Assembly: GCA_032690845.1 (NCBI GenBank)
Contig: CM064426.1
Coordinates: 68,684,403 to 68,748,402, forward strand
Reading direction: 5' to 3'
Length of the DNA stretch: 64,000 nucleotides
Origin: Eleusine coracana subsp. coracana
Lineage: Eukaryota; Streptophyta; Magnoliopsida; Poales; Poaceae
Positions 44,009 through 56,290 of the stretch are shown here, piece by piece. A model generated the notes under the pieces. The model worked only from the letters and a program-made list of their open reading frames with translations, was not told where the DNA came from and searched no databases. The position numbers and the translations under genes were made by a program. Every line of letters starts with the position of its first letter. Position 1 is the stretch's first letter.

Positions 44009-45015
44009 TGTTAGAAGTTTTGGCACGTGGACCAAATTAATAATTCTAATAAATCTCAAAGACTCATGTGCACATGTATGATATGGTGGGGGACTTTAAT
44101 CCCATACTGCTAGTCTAGTGAGGAGAAGAACAACTTAAATACTTGAGTTGTTTCCACTTAGTTGAGCTACTAGGAGAAAAGAGAAAGAAAAAAATGCACG
44201 CTTGCCTCACCTCGCCATGTCTCGCCTCGCCGGGCGGGGCGGGGCGGGGTAAAGGGCGTGGGCGCATGACATGCGCATGAATGGTCCGTCAAAATCCGAG
44301 CCTTACGTGTGCGGTGTTGTAGCTCTCTTTTGCTACTCAGAATTTTTGTTTTGCAAGAGATAATTGCGCTGACCAAATATGGTAAGCAATTATTCTCTCT
44401 TAATGGTGATTAATAGGCTGCTTAATTGTAGATTAATTACCATAAATGTGCAACACCGTATGTATATAAACGGGCGAGACGTTGCCTACGGAGAACACAG
44501 TCTTTCGCCTCTCTCATCATTTGCTACTATTTTGTCGCATCGTCTTCCCCATCCCGCCACCGATGTGCCATCAGTGCCGGGAGAGTAGGTCTCCGAAGCC
44601 TACGTCTCCTCGTGTTCTTGCATGGAGTAAGGGACGTATTAGGTTTTTGGGAAGCATCGTCATGACTACTCATCTGTGATCCTCATCCTCTTCGCTGACA
44701 GATCGCCTACATCTGCATCGCCTTCTTCATCGATGGATCAGACTGTACTACGACCATCACCAGAGCACTTTCCTGTAAGACATCTTTTAATCTCTTTTGA
44801 TGATTAGATCGAGTGATCTAGGCCTTGTTCCTAGGTTGTTGCTACTCGCTATGATTAGCGTGTGTTCTTTGTTTATATCTAATGATCTAGTAGTACATGA
44901 AATTGAGATAGGAGCTTTCATGTTGTCTTGCATACCGAAATTATGTGTAGTATATCTAGTATTTGTGCTTACTGGAGTTAGATATATCATCACTAAACTG
45001 CTGTTATTTTCAACA
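44009..45015 (+). repeat. copia 5' LTR (1007 bp)
   Basis: TGTTAGAAG...TTTTCAACA. Contains four close G-runs at 44231-44248. Followed by a host-flank-like sequence instead of a primer site. Confidence 0.88.
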
Positions 45016-45112
45016 GTGCAGTGGAAGAACAATGAAGATACATTGAGCAGCACTAGGCATTACCTGCAAATAAAACCCTTCACAAGGTTTCAGAAAAAGC
45101 CAGAGCACCCGA

Positions 45113-45540
45113 AGGTCAGTCCAGCGCCAATGTTACGCAGCACGCTGGAAAGAAGAACCAGAATGGAAAAGGAAAGGCTATTCATACTACTCAATTTAAG
45201 AAGAAGAAGATGAACATGGATGAGATTGTCTGCTTTGTGTGTGGCGAGAATGGGCATTTTGCCAAGAAGTGTCACAACCGCAAAGGCAAGAAAATCTAGC
45301 AAGGGCAAAAGGCTGCCAACGTGACTATTGGTGACTCCAATGGATTGGTGGATAAATACAAGAGCCAATATTCATGTTTGTGCTGATATCTCTATGTTTT
45401 CTTCTTACCAGGTCACACGAGGTTCATCCGTCATGATGGGGAATGGCCCGTATGCTATTGTTCTTAGTATTGGTTCGGTTGATCTGAAGTTCACTTCGGA
45501 TAAGATTGTGCTGCTGAAGATTGTGCAGCATGCCCCCTCA
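45113..45540 (+). pseudogene. copia gag C-terminus and protease remnant
   Basis: Frame fragments with CFVCGENGHFAKKC (about 45232-45275), a CCHC zinc knuckle for RNA binding, preceded by a basic stretch. In the next frame (45328-45558) the text WWINTRANIHVCADISMF stands where copia proteases read WxxDSGAxxH(I/V)C, so the catalytic Asp-Ser/Thr-Gly is lost (NTR). GNGPYAIVLSIGSVDLKFTS follows as in copia proteases. Truncated at the N-terminus by the rearrangement at 45112. Confidence 0.82.
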
Positions 45541-45709
45541 AAACAAGAACATCGTTAGTTGATTTTGCTCTGTCGAGATGGATTCAAGCTAGTCTTTCAG
45601 TTGAATAATGTAGTCATTTCGAGGTTAGGCCTATTCATTGGCAAAGGCTATGATAGCGGAGGCTTGTTCCGCTTTTCCCTTTCTGATTTTTGTAACAAGG
45701 TTATGAACC

Positions 45710-46411
45710 ATGCATCTGATTCAAACAATTCTAAGGCATTCTCGTTCGTGTCACATAAATTTTGGTTGTATGAATCGGCTATCCAGTATGAGTTCAATTC
45801 CTAAGTTTTCTATTGTCAAAGGTTCTAAGTGTCAAGCTTGTGTGCAAGCAAAGCAACCTCGTATGCCTCACAAGGATATAGACAATAGAAACTCGGCACT
45901 ATTAGAACTCATACATTTTGATTTTTGTGAGATGAATGGTGTGTTGACAAAAGGAGGAAAAAGTTACTTTATGACTTTAGTTGATGATGCAACTAGGTAT
46001 TGTTATGTGTTTCTACTAAGAAATAAGGATAAGGAATTTGAATGTTTTAAGACCTACAAGACTAAGGTAGAAAATCAACTAGAGAGGAAAATAAAATATG
46101 TTAGGTCTTATCGTAGAGGAGAGTATTTTCCCAATGAGTTTGATCTTTTATATTCAGAGAATGGAATTATTCATGAACGAATACCTCCCTACTCACCACA
46201 ATCTAATGGTGTTGCTGAGAGGAAGAACCAGACATTGATGGACTTGGTGAATGCCATGTTAGGAACTTCCGATATACCTAAAGCATGGTGCGGGGAGGCT
46301 CTTTTGATAGCATGTCATGTTTTGAATAGAGTTTCCACTAAGAATAGTGATATCACTCCGTATGAAGGATGGAAAGGAAGAAAACCCTCACTCTCATATT
46401 TGTGTACATGA
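45710..46411 (+). pseudogene. copia integrase
   Basis: Catalytic core remnant. LELIHFDFCEMNG stands at the first catalytic Asp, YVRSYRRGEYF replaces the usual RSDRGGEY (the second catalytic Asp is now Tyr), and GVAERKNQTLMDLVNAML keeps the Glu. The zinc part KGSKCQACVQAKQPR precedes. Clearly inactive. A stop ends it at 46409, and the frame of 46435-46800 continues in broken form. Confidence 0.88.
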
Positions 46412-46814
46412 GGCTGTCTGGCCATGGTTAGTATACCAATAAATAAGAAACGCAAATTTGGACCTAAAACAGTTGATTGTGTCTTTCTAGGATATGCGTA
46501 CCACAACACAACATATAAATTTTTGGTGATAAGGCCTGAAGCACCTGATGTCTTAGTTGATTCACTTTTAGTCTTGTGATGTAACTTTCTTGACAATATT
46601 TTTCCTATGAAAGATATATACACTCTACCTAGTTCTTCTACTGATTTAAAAGAACCTACAACTCTACCTAAACATCCACATGAGAGCGACGAGGATGATA
46701 GTGAAGTTGCTCCTTGAAGGAGTAGCGATGACTTCACTGTGTACCTTATTGATGATACTCCCACATCCATCTCGGAGGTGTATGCATCGTCTGATGCAGA
46801 ATACTAGAAGGATG

Positions 46815-47617
46815 TAGTCAATAGTGAGATGGACTCCATCATCTCCAATGGAACGTAAGAAGTAACTAATCGCCCAATTGGTTGCAAACCAGTTGGTTCC
46901 AAATGGGTATTCAAGAAAAAACTTAAGCCTGATGGTACCATTGAAAAGTACAAGGGAAGGCTCATAGATAAGGGATATACACAAAAAGAAGACAAGGATA
47001 ATTTTGACACTTACTCACTCGTTGCCAGATTAACCACCATCCGGGTATCACTATCATTGGCTGCCTCACAAGGTCTTCTAGTCCGTCAGATGGATGTAAA
47101 GACAGCTTTCCATAATGGAGAGTTGGATGAGGAAATCTGCATGGATCAGCCAGATGGATTTGTAGTGCCTAGACAAGAGGCCAAGGTGCGTAGGTTACTT
47201 CAGTCCTTGTATGGCCTAAAGCAATCATCTAAGCAATGGCATGAGAGGTTTGACAAAACTTTAACATCTGTTGGGTTCACTGTAAATGAGGCTGACACCT
47301 ACGTGTACTACCGCTATGGTGGGGGAAAAGGAATTATATTGTGTTTGTGTGTCGATGACATACTAATTTTTGGGACTAGTATCGATGAGATAAATGATGT
47401 AAAATCATTCTTATCCCAAAATTTTGACATGAAGGATTTGGGAGAAGCGGATGTGATCCTTAATATTAAACTTAAGAAGGGTGAGGATGGGATTACTCTT
47501 ATGCTATCCCATTATGTCAAGAAGGTCTTGAGTTGCTTCGGCTACTCAGAAAGCAAACCTTCTCAAACACCATATGATATTAGTCTAATACTTCAAAAGA
47601 ATAAAGGACTAGGATAG
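46815..47617 (+). pseudogene. copia reverse transcriptase
   Basis: The N-terminal RT text is readable from about 46860 in the next frame (GCKPVGSKWVFKKKLKPDGT, then YKGRLIDKGYTQKE). From 47057 the frame is open: RQMDVKTAFHNGELDEEICMDQ, LYGLKQSSKQWHE and an active box CVDDILIFG where the family has YVDDM/I. Two stops and a frame change occur before and after. It ends at 47617 in a stop after NKGLG. Confidence 0.88.
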
Positions 47618-47619
47618 GA

Positions 47620-48297
47620 TCAACTATAATACTCTAAACTTCTTGGCTCACTGATGTACCTGGCTAGTGCAACCCATCCTGACATCTCATTTGTTGTTAG
47701 CAAATTGAGCCGGTTTAACTCTAATCTAGGAGGTGATCATTGGCGTGGTATTGATCAAGTCTTGCGCTATCTATAGGGCACAATGAGTTATGGAGTTCAC
47801 TATTAAGGGTACCCTGGTGTACTTGAAGCATATAGTGATTCAAACTGGATAACAGAGGCTGATGAGTTGAAGGCCACTAGTGGATACCTATTCACGCTTG
47901 GTGGCAGTGCTGTCCCATGGAGATCGTGCAAGCATATGATTTTGACTAAACCAACCAAGGAGGAAGAGCTCACTGCTCTGGAAACAACTGCCACTGAGGC
48001 AAAGTGGTTGAGAGGACTTTTTATGGACTTGCCGATGGTTGAAAAACCAATCCCTGCTATTTCATGAACTGTGATAATCAAATAGTTATCAGAAAGGTGA
48101 CTAGCAGTCTGGATAATATGGAGTCTAGCAAACATGTGAAGCATGGACTGAAGTCTATCAAGAAACAAAGGAGCTCTAGTGTTATAGCTGCGGAATACAT
48201 TGAAACAGCTAAAAACCTAGCAAATCCCTTTACTAAGGGATTATCGCGTATTATGATAGATAATGCATCAAAGGAGACGGGATTGAGACCCACATGA
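47620..48297 (+). pseudogene. copia RNase H
   Basis: Broken domain with ATSGYLFTLGGSAVPWRS, TEEELTALETTATEAKWL and CDNQIVIRK, ending with NLANPFTKGLSR at the usual copia C-terminus. The frame changes at about 48064. It follows directly after the RT. Confidence 0.82.
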
Positions 48298-48850
48298 GTT
48301 ACACTACACTGGCAACCCAACCTATGTGATCAAAAATCCCATGAATTAAGACCTGGGAAGAACAAACTGTTAGTTAACTGGAGAGTACAATCAATAGCCT
48401 TAACCCACTCCGTAGGAGATGCAGTACTCTCATATCTATAAAGAAGGATGACTTTATCTTAATGTGTTCTGAGGCTTTTTCATGAGCAATATACTGTCCT
48501 ATAGAGTATCTTGCAAGAAAACACCTATGTGAGCTTGATCCTTAGTCGTGATTTATAAGAATTGGGAATTCTTTAATAAGCTCATGAAGTGAGATAGGAG
48601 TACGACTTATATGCTCCAACCGCGGGGGTAGACTCTTGACAGCCAAGTACCAGTCGAGGCCATAAGTGAAACTTGTTCACACTAAACTGTTAATTCAAGG
48701 CATAGTCCATTGCACAGTTGTGGATGAGTATAGCTTGTAGCTCTAGGTGGATATTCAACCTTCATCAGTCTCCACCGAAAAGCTGGTATATCAACAGTAC
48801 ATTGGTATGAAAGGTAAATCAACATGAGCCTCTAGGATCTGGTGGGGGAT

Positions 48851-50598
48851 TGTTAGAAGTTTTAGCCTGTGGCCCAAATTAATAATTCTAATAAATCCCA
48901 AAGGCCGATGTGCACATGCATGACATGGTGGGGGAGTTTAGTCCCATACTACTAGTCTAGTGAGGAGAAAAGTAATTTAAATACATGAGTTGTTTCCACC
49001 TAGTTGAGCTAGTAGGAGAAAAGAGGAAGAACACACGCGTGCTCGCCATGCCATGCCTTGCCTCGCAGGGCCGGGCCGGGACGGGCTGGGTGGGGTGAAG
49101 GGTGCGGGCACACGACATGCGCGTGAATGGTCCGGCAAAATCCGTGTCTTACGTGTTCAGGGTTGTAGCTACCTTTTGCTCTCAGAATTTTTGTTATGCA
49201 AGACATAATTGTGCTAACCAAATATAATAAGCAATTATTCTCTCTTAATGGTGATTAATGTGTCTTAATTGTAGATTAATTACCATATGTATGTAGCATC
49301 GTGTGTATATAAATAGGTGAGACATCATCTATAGATAACACAGTCTTTCGCCTCTCTCATTGTTCGCTACTATGCTGCGCATCGTCTTCCCCATCCCACC
49401 ACCGACGTGTCATCGATGCCGAAAGAGCAGATCTCCGAAGCCTACATCTCCTCGTGTCCTTGTAAGGGGTAGGGGACATATTAGGTTTTTCGGAAGCATC
49501 GTTGTGACTGCTCACTTGTGATCCGCATCCTCTTTGCCGACTGATCAGCAACATCTGCATTGCCTTCTTCATCGACGGATCAGACTCTAATACGACCACC
49601 GCCAGAGCGCTTCCCTGTAAGACATCTTTTAATCTCTTTTGATGATTAGATCGAGTGATCTAGGCCTTGTTCCTAGGTTGTTGCTACTTGCTATGATTAG
49701 CGTGTGTTCTCTGTTTATGTCTAATGATCTAGTAGTACATGTAATTGAGAAAGGAGCTTTCATGTTGTCTTGCATGCCAAGTAGGGGTGAAAGTGGTGTG
49801 GATAATTTCCGAAACCGATCCAATTCGAATCTGATTTTTGAGGATGTTGGGGAGCATTTGAGGTTTTTTAGCGGATATGGATAATCCGAATCTGATGATA
49901 TGAGGATGTAGGATAGATTATGGTATTGACAAAATCCGATGGATACGGATAATCCGATAATTTAAAGTGGATTATCCGAATCACATAATAGGATTATCTG
50001 ATATTTTTGTTGGCTCAAAATATATAATGTCTAATGATAGTGATGATAAGGCTTGACCACGTCACTCAACATCCTATTGTGTACTGAAATCTTCATATGA
50101 CAAAGAAAAATAAGGATATGTTTAATGTTTGCTTTAAACATTTTATTTTGTTTTTCATACTTATGTGATTTTTTAAATATAGAACACATATATTTTCTAT
50201 TGGCTATGGATAATCACTTAAAAGATTGGGTTATGTGTTTTGGTTGTCCTTCTAGGTGGTTGTTGTGATTATATATATACTCTACAAATTTTTAATCAAC
50301 ATATTTCTCTATGTGAAGAGGTATCATCGGATAATTTGAAGTCCGCTTCCGATCCGCCTCCTGTCTGAATCTGTACCATCTCCGACATCCAAAAATATCC
50401 ATATTCGCATCCACATCCGCATATTATCCGCTCCACTCCAAATCAGTCAAAAAAATGTGGAGTAGGATATGGAGAAGGTATTATCCGATCCGATCCGATC
50501 CGCTTTTATCCCTAATGCCAAGATTACATGTAGTGTATCTAGTATTTATACTTCATGGAATTAGATATATCATCACTAAGCTGTTGTTATTTCCAACA
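48851..50598 (+). repeat. copia 3' LTR, split by hAT-type MITE
   Basis: Begins TGTTAGAAGTTTTAGCC after the tract GGTGGGGGAT and ends CCAACA at 50598. Sequence matches the 5' LTR on both sides of the MITE at 49782-50514. Confidence 0.88.
49782..50514. mobile_element. hAT-type MITE with 8-bp duplication
   Basis: 733 bp with TIRs TAGGGGTGAAAGTGG and CCGCTTTTATCCCTA, and ATGCCAAG on both sides (49774-49781 and 50515-50522), the 8-bp duplication of hAT elements. The interior repeats GGATAATCCGA and CCGATCCGATCCGATCCG words. It is non-coding, and its insertion into a copia LTR is confirmed by the uninterrupted LTR at 44009-45015. Confidence 0.93.
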
Positions 50599-53200
50599 GT
50601 GCAGTGGCAGAACAATGAAGACACATTGATCGGCACTAGGCATTGCCTGCAAATAAAACCCAGCACAAGGTTTCAGAAAAAGCCAGAGCACTAGGAGATG
50701 CATGCTTACTAACTTAGCAAATACTGAAGCTACATACGACACACAGTAGAATGACTGTCACCATCACAAAATTCATAGCAAAAGCAGTGCTGACATCTAT
50801 TTAATAATAAAAGGAGATGAACTTCCCACCATAAGGCCTAGGAAAATAGAGAAATAAGTTAGAAATTCTCACAAAAAGCAAAATTTCTGGCCTTTGATCT
50901 CAATCCCACATAAATCTGGAGAGGCATCGGGCCCTTCATTTGCATAGCTATCCTCACATAGAAAATTAGATTCTACTGCCAAGCCGACTCCCAATGTCTG
51001 TCAATGCTATTGTCCCAAAACTCATGTATTCACAAGCGCCTACCTTGCAAACGGTAGCACCTCTATGTCGTAAGATGCCAAAGATGATTTCTCAATCGAG
51101 CCCCAGAAACATAATTAAGGCTTAGGAATACATGATTAGCACTGCCGCACATAGCTGGAAGAGCCGCGACGCATTGAGCAGTTGTTAGTTGGGTATAGCA
51201 GATGCAATCATCAGAGGTAAACCAATCTACCTTGTCCTTGCCACATGATTTGTCTGTTCCATCAGGATCAAGACTAGGTAAACGTAGCTGGAAGTGATGC
51301 GATGTGTTGAGCAGTTGCCGGTTGAGGGTAGCAGATGCAATAATCAGAGAAACTATCTACTTTGTCCTTGCCAGCGAATCCAAGTGGTGATCACGGTTGA
51401 GGATAGGCAGGTTCAATAATCAGAGAGCGGACGGGAGGAGCACAAATTGGCGACAGTGGGTCAGGGCTGGCTGGGATCTATCGGAAACAACAGGTCGAAA
51501 GTCCATTTTTCTTTTCCATATCTTTCTTTTTTTTTTCAGAATCCTATTTTTGTTTCCCACCCATGCAATAGAGAGCGAATGAGAAAAGAGGTGGTATTTT
51601 TCCCTTAAAAGATAGGCTTTGAAATAGGAATCAAAGAATAATGCTGAATTCATATGTTTATTTCTTTATTTCTCTAGTATTAAGAAAAATGAATGACTCC
51701 AGGTGCCGCTTGAACGCAATGATCAAATTAGTCACAAGGGCAACAAACGAGTGCGCCGAGAAAGACATGGCGTGCCGCTGCTTGCCGTCCTCTGTCTGTG
51801 GTGACTACAGCATTGTAATTAGAAAATACATTACCTTCCTAAGGATTTGTGTGGAGCATTAATGTTGTTTATCACAGTTTCTCATACATTCTGTTTTGTC
51901 CTGCTACGTTTTTGGTGCTCCATTATTTTTCAACCCATGATTGTACCTGTCATAGATTCATTGTTGTACTCTAATCTATCTAAGTTGTGACGAGCAAATT
52001 AGTCGCCGAACCTTAAATCATATTTTGTATATGTGGTATTGTGCTGTAGTTAACAAAACACATCCATAGCCAAGCCCTATGGCGACCTCGCCAGAACCCT
52101 TGGATTGGGAACTTTGTATGTAACTTCAGTTGTTTACTTTAACCATGTGTCAAAAAAAAAAAGAATGATGGAAAATTGAAAACTTCAGCTGCCAAACCAC
52201 TGTCATATTATATGCTTTACAGGTGGTGTACAATATTTCAAAATTGAGAAGCAGCAATTTTGTACCTTTTGGATCAATGGACTTTCGTGGATCAAAATAC
52301 AAGTACTTTTTATTGGTTCCCATATAATACTGACGGTTGATTATTGCGCTTCCTCCCATGATAAATTTTGGCATTGGTATGTATGAAAGGGATGGTGCAA
52401 AGAATCTATTTCAACTCTCATGGGCAACAGACAAGTAAGAACATGAAGGTTGCATTGACTCTTTTCAGGTGAATTATAAGAGTCGAAGTATTTGCATTCT
52501 GGTAGTGGATCTTAAAAAGGTAAATGCTCTTTGTTGTCTACTTTCTTGGTTACAAAAATACACGTGGGTTAAAGCTATAAAAATACCAATTGGTTGGCAA
52601 TATGAATTTTATAGAAAAAAAAGAAAAGTTGTCTAAATATCATGGTTGCGTTGTGTTTATTAGTTACTTAGGTCAAAGATATTGCAAGAAAAATACCAAT
52701 TGGCTGACACATCTGATCAAAGGTAAAAATCATATATCTTTTGAAAGAAAATTCATCTTAAGAGGAAAGCCGCCTAATAGAAAATAGAAAAAAATTGATA
52801 TATGATTATAAAGTGGTCACTCATTAGCCCGAGCAATTGTGTGGGCTAACATCTTAGCTGTTTTAGTGTCTAATTGCGCGGACGATTCAATCTAGTTGTT
52901 CTATAAAGCTACATAGAGTAAGACAAGAGATGTTGGATATGATGAGTGTAGTTAGGCCTGGGAGGCACTGGGAGTACTCGTCTTTGAGCGTCATGTACAA
53001 ATTGCAGAGACAATGAGTTGTACAGAGTACTCCGACTTGGGCAGAGTAAATACACTAGCGGCGTGCGTCCGTGAACAGCTGCGCCTGGTCCTGGAATGGT
53101 GCGTCTGTTGTTGTCGGAAGGGCCACAACTCAAGCCTCGTATGCTGTAAGTTGTGAATCGCTTGAGAATGGCAAGCCGCCTTTGCCGCCTCGGTCCGAAA
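50599..53200. other. host-derived flank and unassigned sequence
   Basis: 50599-50800 matches 8968-9170 (shared GTGCAGTGGCAGAACAATGAA). 51148-51245 and 51287-51382 are two roughly 70%-alike direct repeats (CATAGCTGGAAG...TTGAGCAGTTG...TAGCAGATGCAAT). 52940-53200 resembles the host-derived units at 9.3 and 43.4 kb. A run of A at 52151-52161 follows an ordinary T-rich sequence and could mark a retroposed 3' end. The minus-strand ORF at 52374-52150 has no recognised family. No gene is supported. Confidence 0.45.
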
Positions 53201-54273
53201 CACTACCATAAAACATACTTATAGTAACATATGCTTGTAACACTTGAATATTACTGTTATAATAAATTTTATAGGAACATAAAATTATGTGTTACAAATA
53301 ACTTTATAACACATGATTTTCATGTTCAAAAAATGTGTTGTAAGAAACAATTTTAGTAACAAAAAACTAGTGTTATATTAAAAGTGTTATAAACATTATT
53401 ACTTATTGTAACATATCTAATATAAGTGTTACAGGAAATTTTTTATTATAACATAAAATAGAGTTGTAACAAAAATGATAGAGAGTTAGAGCCTCATAAT
53501 CTCTTGACTGCTACTTGAATAATGCATTAAATTTTTTATCTTCCAATAACTTTCGCTCAGGATGCAAATTATTTTCCAAATTGTGTGACAGTGAATTCAT
53601 CATTAGGATAAAACTTTATCCTCTCTAATAATTATGAGATGACCATATGCTTATGTTAATAAAAATTCTATCTTAGCCTAGGTAAAAATATCATAAGTTT
53701 GAAAACTAAACACCTGAGTTCATTTTTTATGAACGTGTTACAAGTTACTTTTGTTTGGTACAGAGGCAGCATATGCTTCTATGGCAAGCAATTGAATATC
53801 AAAACTCACTTATATATCCACATGACAAGCAACATTATTGAACTTTTTTTAACAATAGTAATATGATTCAACATTCACTATGGTCAAACAAAGATATTGT
53901 AACACACTCTCTCAAATAGTAAGACATATATGTGTTACAATAGACTTTAGTTGTCCTTCCTTATATTACAAATTTTATGTTTAGAAATCATAATCACAAC
54001 TACTTTCTAGCCTGGCTGGTGTTTCCATCAATCTTGAAGTGTGCCACCAGAGTTTCATTCCTAGTACAAGACATTATATTACAGTTAACATTATTTTTTT
54101 TGAATTATAAGTGCAACACTTTTATTGAATAGTAACACATATATGTGTTACAATAAAATTTATTTGTATCATTTTTTCTTATCAACATTAACATGTATAT
54201 GTGTTACAATAGAATTTGTTTGATTTATTTTTTCTCATAATCAGTAACACATAACTATGTTACTATAGTAGCA
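53201..54273. mobile_element. AT-rich CACTA-like element
   Basis: Begins CACTACCATAAAACATAC and is filled near both ends with GTGTTACA and TGTAACAC motifs, a subterminal-array pattern. The other end reads TGTTACTATAGTAGCACG, sharing TATAGTAACA with the left side but lacking a clean CACTA terminus, so the right border is approximate and no 3-bp duplication was confirmed. Non-coding. Confidence 0.55.
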
Positions 54274-54588
54274 CGTAGTAGACAAGACTAGATCGTGCAT
54301 GTAGGGCTAGATAGATGGGTAGCTTTTGACGATCCACGCGTGGTTGTTGTATTTTGGGGGTCACCAGCGTGAATAGCTTTGGGTAACTCGATGGCCTCAT
54401 ATTCCGAGTGTATGTATTGCAGACTTGACTGACTTGTACTAAAAACTTGTGTTGGCTTATGGATGCTTGTCGAAAATTATGTTATCTACTGGCATTGTTG
54501 CGCTGTGATGCTATGATATCTGAATTCATTTATGCAATGATGTTGTTGGACAAGAGACTAATTGGAATCCTTATTCTTGCATTTCAGA
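54274..54588 (+). other. leader sequence before gypsy gag
   Basis: No LTR or primer-binding site is recognisable before the chromovirus gag, so either this is its leader with the 5' LTR lost, or a different sequence abuts a truncated element. TTGCATTTCAG just before the gag ATG resembles a splice acceptor, which some plant gypsy leaders have. Not resolved. Confidence 0.35.
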
Positions 54589-55410
54589 ATGGTTCGCACT
54601 CGCAACACCAACGAGCTTCACGGTGAACAGCCCGAGGGTTCTAGGGGTAGAGATGATAACCCTCGGCAGGGAACTCCACCACCCCCTCCCAACCCCATGC
54701 AGATGATGGCGCAGTTCTTCGCCGGCATGATGGAAAGCCAGCAGCAACAAGCAAAATTTATGCGTGAGTTGGCGCAACAAAACATGGCAAATCAGAATGC
54801 TAGCGGCAACAACGTCAGCGCGCCACAGAACATTACCTACGCCGACTTCCTTTCCACTAGGCCACCTACGTTAAGCTCCACCACCGAGCCCATGGAAGCT
54901 AAACATTTTCTGCGCATGCTCGAGTTCATGTTTGGGCTCCTCAACTGCATGCCTATGCAGAAGACATTGTTTGAGGCACAACAGCTGCATGGTGCAGCTA
55001 GGGCATGGTGGGCTAACCATGTCGCTTCAGTTGGTGCAAATAACCAGATTTCTTGGGACGACTTCAAGACAACGTTTCGCGCCCACTACATTCCTGTGGG
55101 GCTCATCCGCAGGAAGGCACGGGAGTTTGCGGCTCTGAAACAAGGCAACCGTAGCGTCGAAGAATACTGCGAGGAATTCAACCGCTTGGAACTTTATGCT
55201 CTAGAACAGGTAGACACCCACGCCAAGCGTAAGGATCATTTCCTAGAGGGACTAAGTGCAGAGCTACAAGACTGCCTCAACCTCAGCATGGGCGGCACAT
55301 TCACCGAGTTCGTCAACAATGCTATCATTGTAGAAGATGGGTACCGCAAGGTGATGGCAGAGCGGAAAAGATCCGCTAGTGCTATGGGGTCATCTAGTGG
55401 ACCCCCGTAG
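54589..55410 (+). pseudogene. gypsy gag
   Basis: Capsid protein that would package element RNA. ATG at 54589 (MVRTRNTNELHGEQ). The first 80 residues are disordered, with a run of five prolines and a glutamine-rich QQQQA segment, typical of chromovirus gag N-termini. The core spans SWDDFKTTFRAHYIP, then GLIRRKAREFAALKQG, VEEYCEEFNRLELYA and KDHFLEGLSAELQD. It ends at a stop after SSSGPP. The zinc knuckle follows in another frame (55580-55640, YNCGHLGHFSRE with the last Cys replaced by Arg), so gag is split. Confidence 0.92.
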
Positions 55411-55731
55411 AAGTATTGCATGGTGTACACGGACCCTTCGGGCCAGAAGTATCGCTCCACCCCCGCAACGGCACCATTTTCATGCCCACCCCTGCCAGCA
55501 CAGCAGCAACTACAGGTGTCACGTCAATAGCAGGATCAAGGTGGGTATCGCCCACCACAGCAGCAGCACACATAGACAGGGCCTTTTCCCTGTTACAACT
55601 GCGGTCATCTTGGACACTTCTCAAGGGAGCGCACTTACCCCAAGAAGAATACTGGTGAGAACCAGCAGAGGAGCAACAACAGCAGCAAAAATAACAACCA
55701 TAACAACAAGGGACCTGCCCGCACTGGCCGC

Positions 55732-56290
55732 GTGAACAACACTACTCTGGAGGAGATTCCGGAGAACAGCCCTATCCTTGCCGGTATATTCTCTATCCGA
55801 GATCACCCCGCACTTGTTCTGTTTGATTCGGGGGCCTCACACAATTTCATCTGTGCGTTGTATGCTAAAACCCGGCAACTGTACCAACACCTTATGAAGT
55901 CACAATACCTAATTAGGTCAGCACATGGGCATACCCCTGCAAGGTATGAAGTTAGGGGGAGTACCTATAGCACTTTCAACAGATGTGTATCTTGCAGACT
56001 GCATAGTTCTAGAGGGGAGCAACATCGATGTGATTTTAGGTATGCCCTGGATGAGGCACTACAAAGCTATTTTAGGCATAGACGCCTACACCATACACCT
56101 AAACTCTCCCACCCATGGCCACATAAGTTTCAGGCTAGTACCCCCACAACTGGCCACACCTAGAGTTCACCACACTACTGTTGAGCAAATGAAACATAAC
56201 CATGTGGTTAGTGAATTTCCGGATGTATTCCCTGATGATCTCCCTGGACTACCTCCGGATTGGGATGTCAAATTCAAGATTGAGCTTTAG
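55732..56290 (+). pseudogene. gypsy protease
   Basis: Retropepsin with LFDSGASHNFI at about 55816-55850 (catalytic DSG retained). The flap side ends in VILGMPWM, which is read in the second frame (55925-56290), so a frameshift lies at about 55900-55925. YHTTVEQMKHNHVVSEFPDVFPDDLPG is the linker to RT. A stop at 56288-56290 precedes RT. Confidence 0.87.

Larger units (their letters stand above)
44009..50598 (+). mobile_element. Ty1/copia element, 1007-bp LTRs, rearranged 5' interior
   Basis: LTR 1 is 44009-45015 (1007 bp). LTR 2 is 48851-50598 and is also 1007 bp once the nested MITE and its duplication (741 bp) are removed. GTGCA flanks both sides (44004-44008 and 50599-50603). The interior retains the end of gag, protease, integrase, RT and RNase H, all with stops. 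Directly after LTR 1, where the primer site should be, lies about 97 bp almost identical to the 3' host flank (45016-45112 against 50599-50695), after which the gag C-terminus begins. Leader and gag N-terminus are missing. Confidence 0.88.

Noticed and set aside
50800..50850. Helitron 5' end near AATAATAAAAGGAGATGAAC
   Set aside because: The resemblance to Helitron termini was slight, and I found no hairpin-CTRR 3' end or helicase fragment.
51641..51862. Small cysteine-containing ORF as a defence peptide
   Set aside because: No signal peptide, no cysteine pattern of a known family, and unsupported start.
52151..52161. Poly-A tail of a retroposed mRNA
   Set aside because: The A-run is short, and no coding sequence or target duplication was found in the preceding part.
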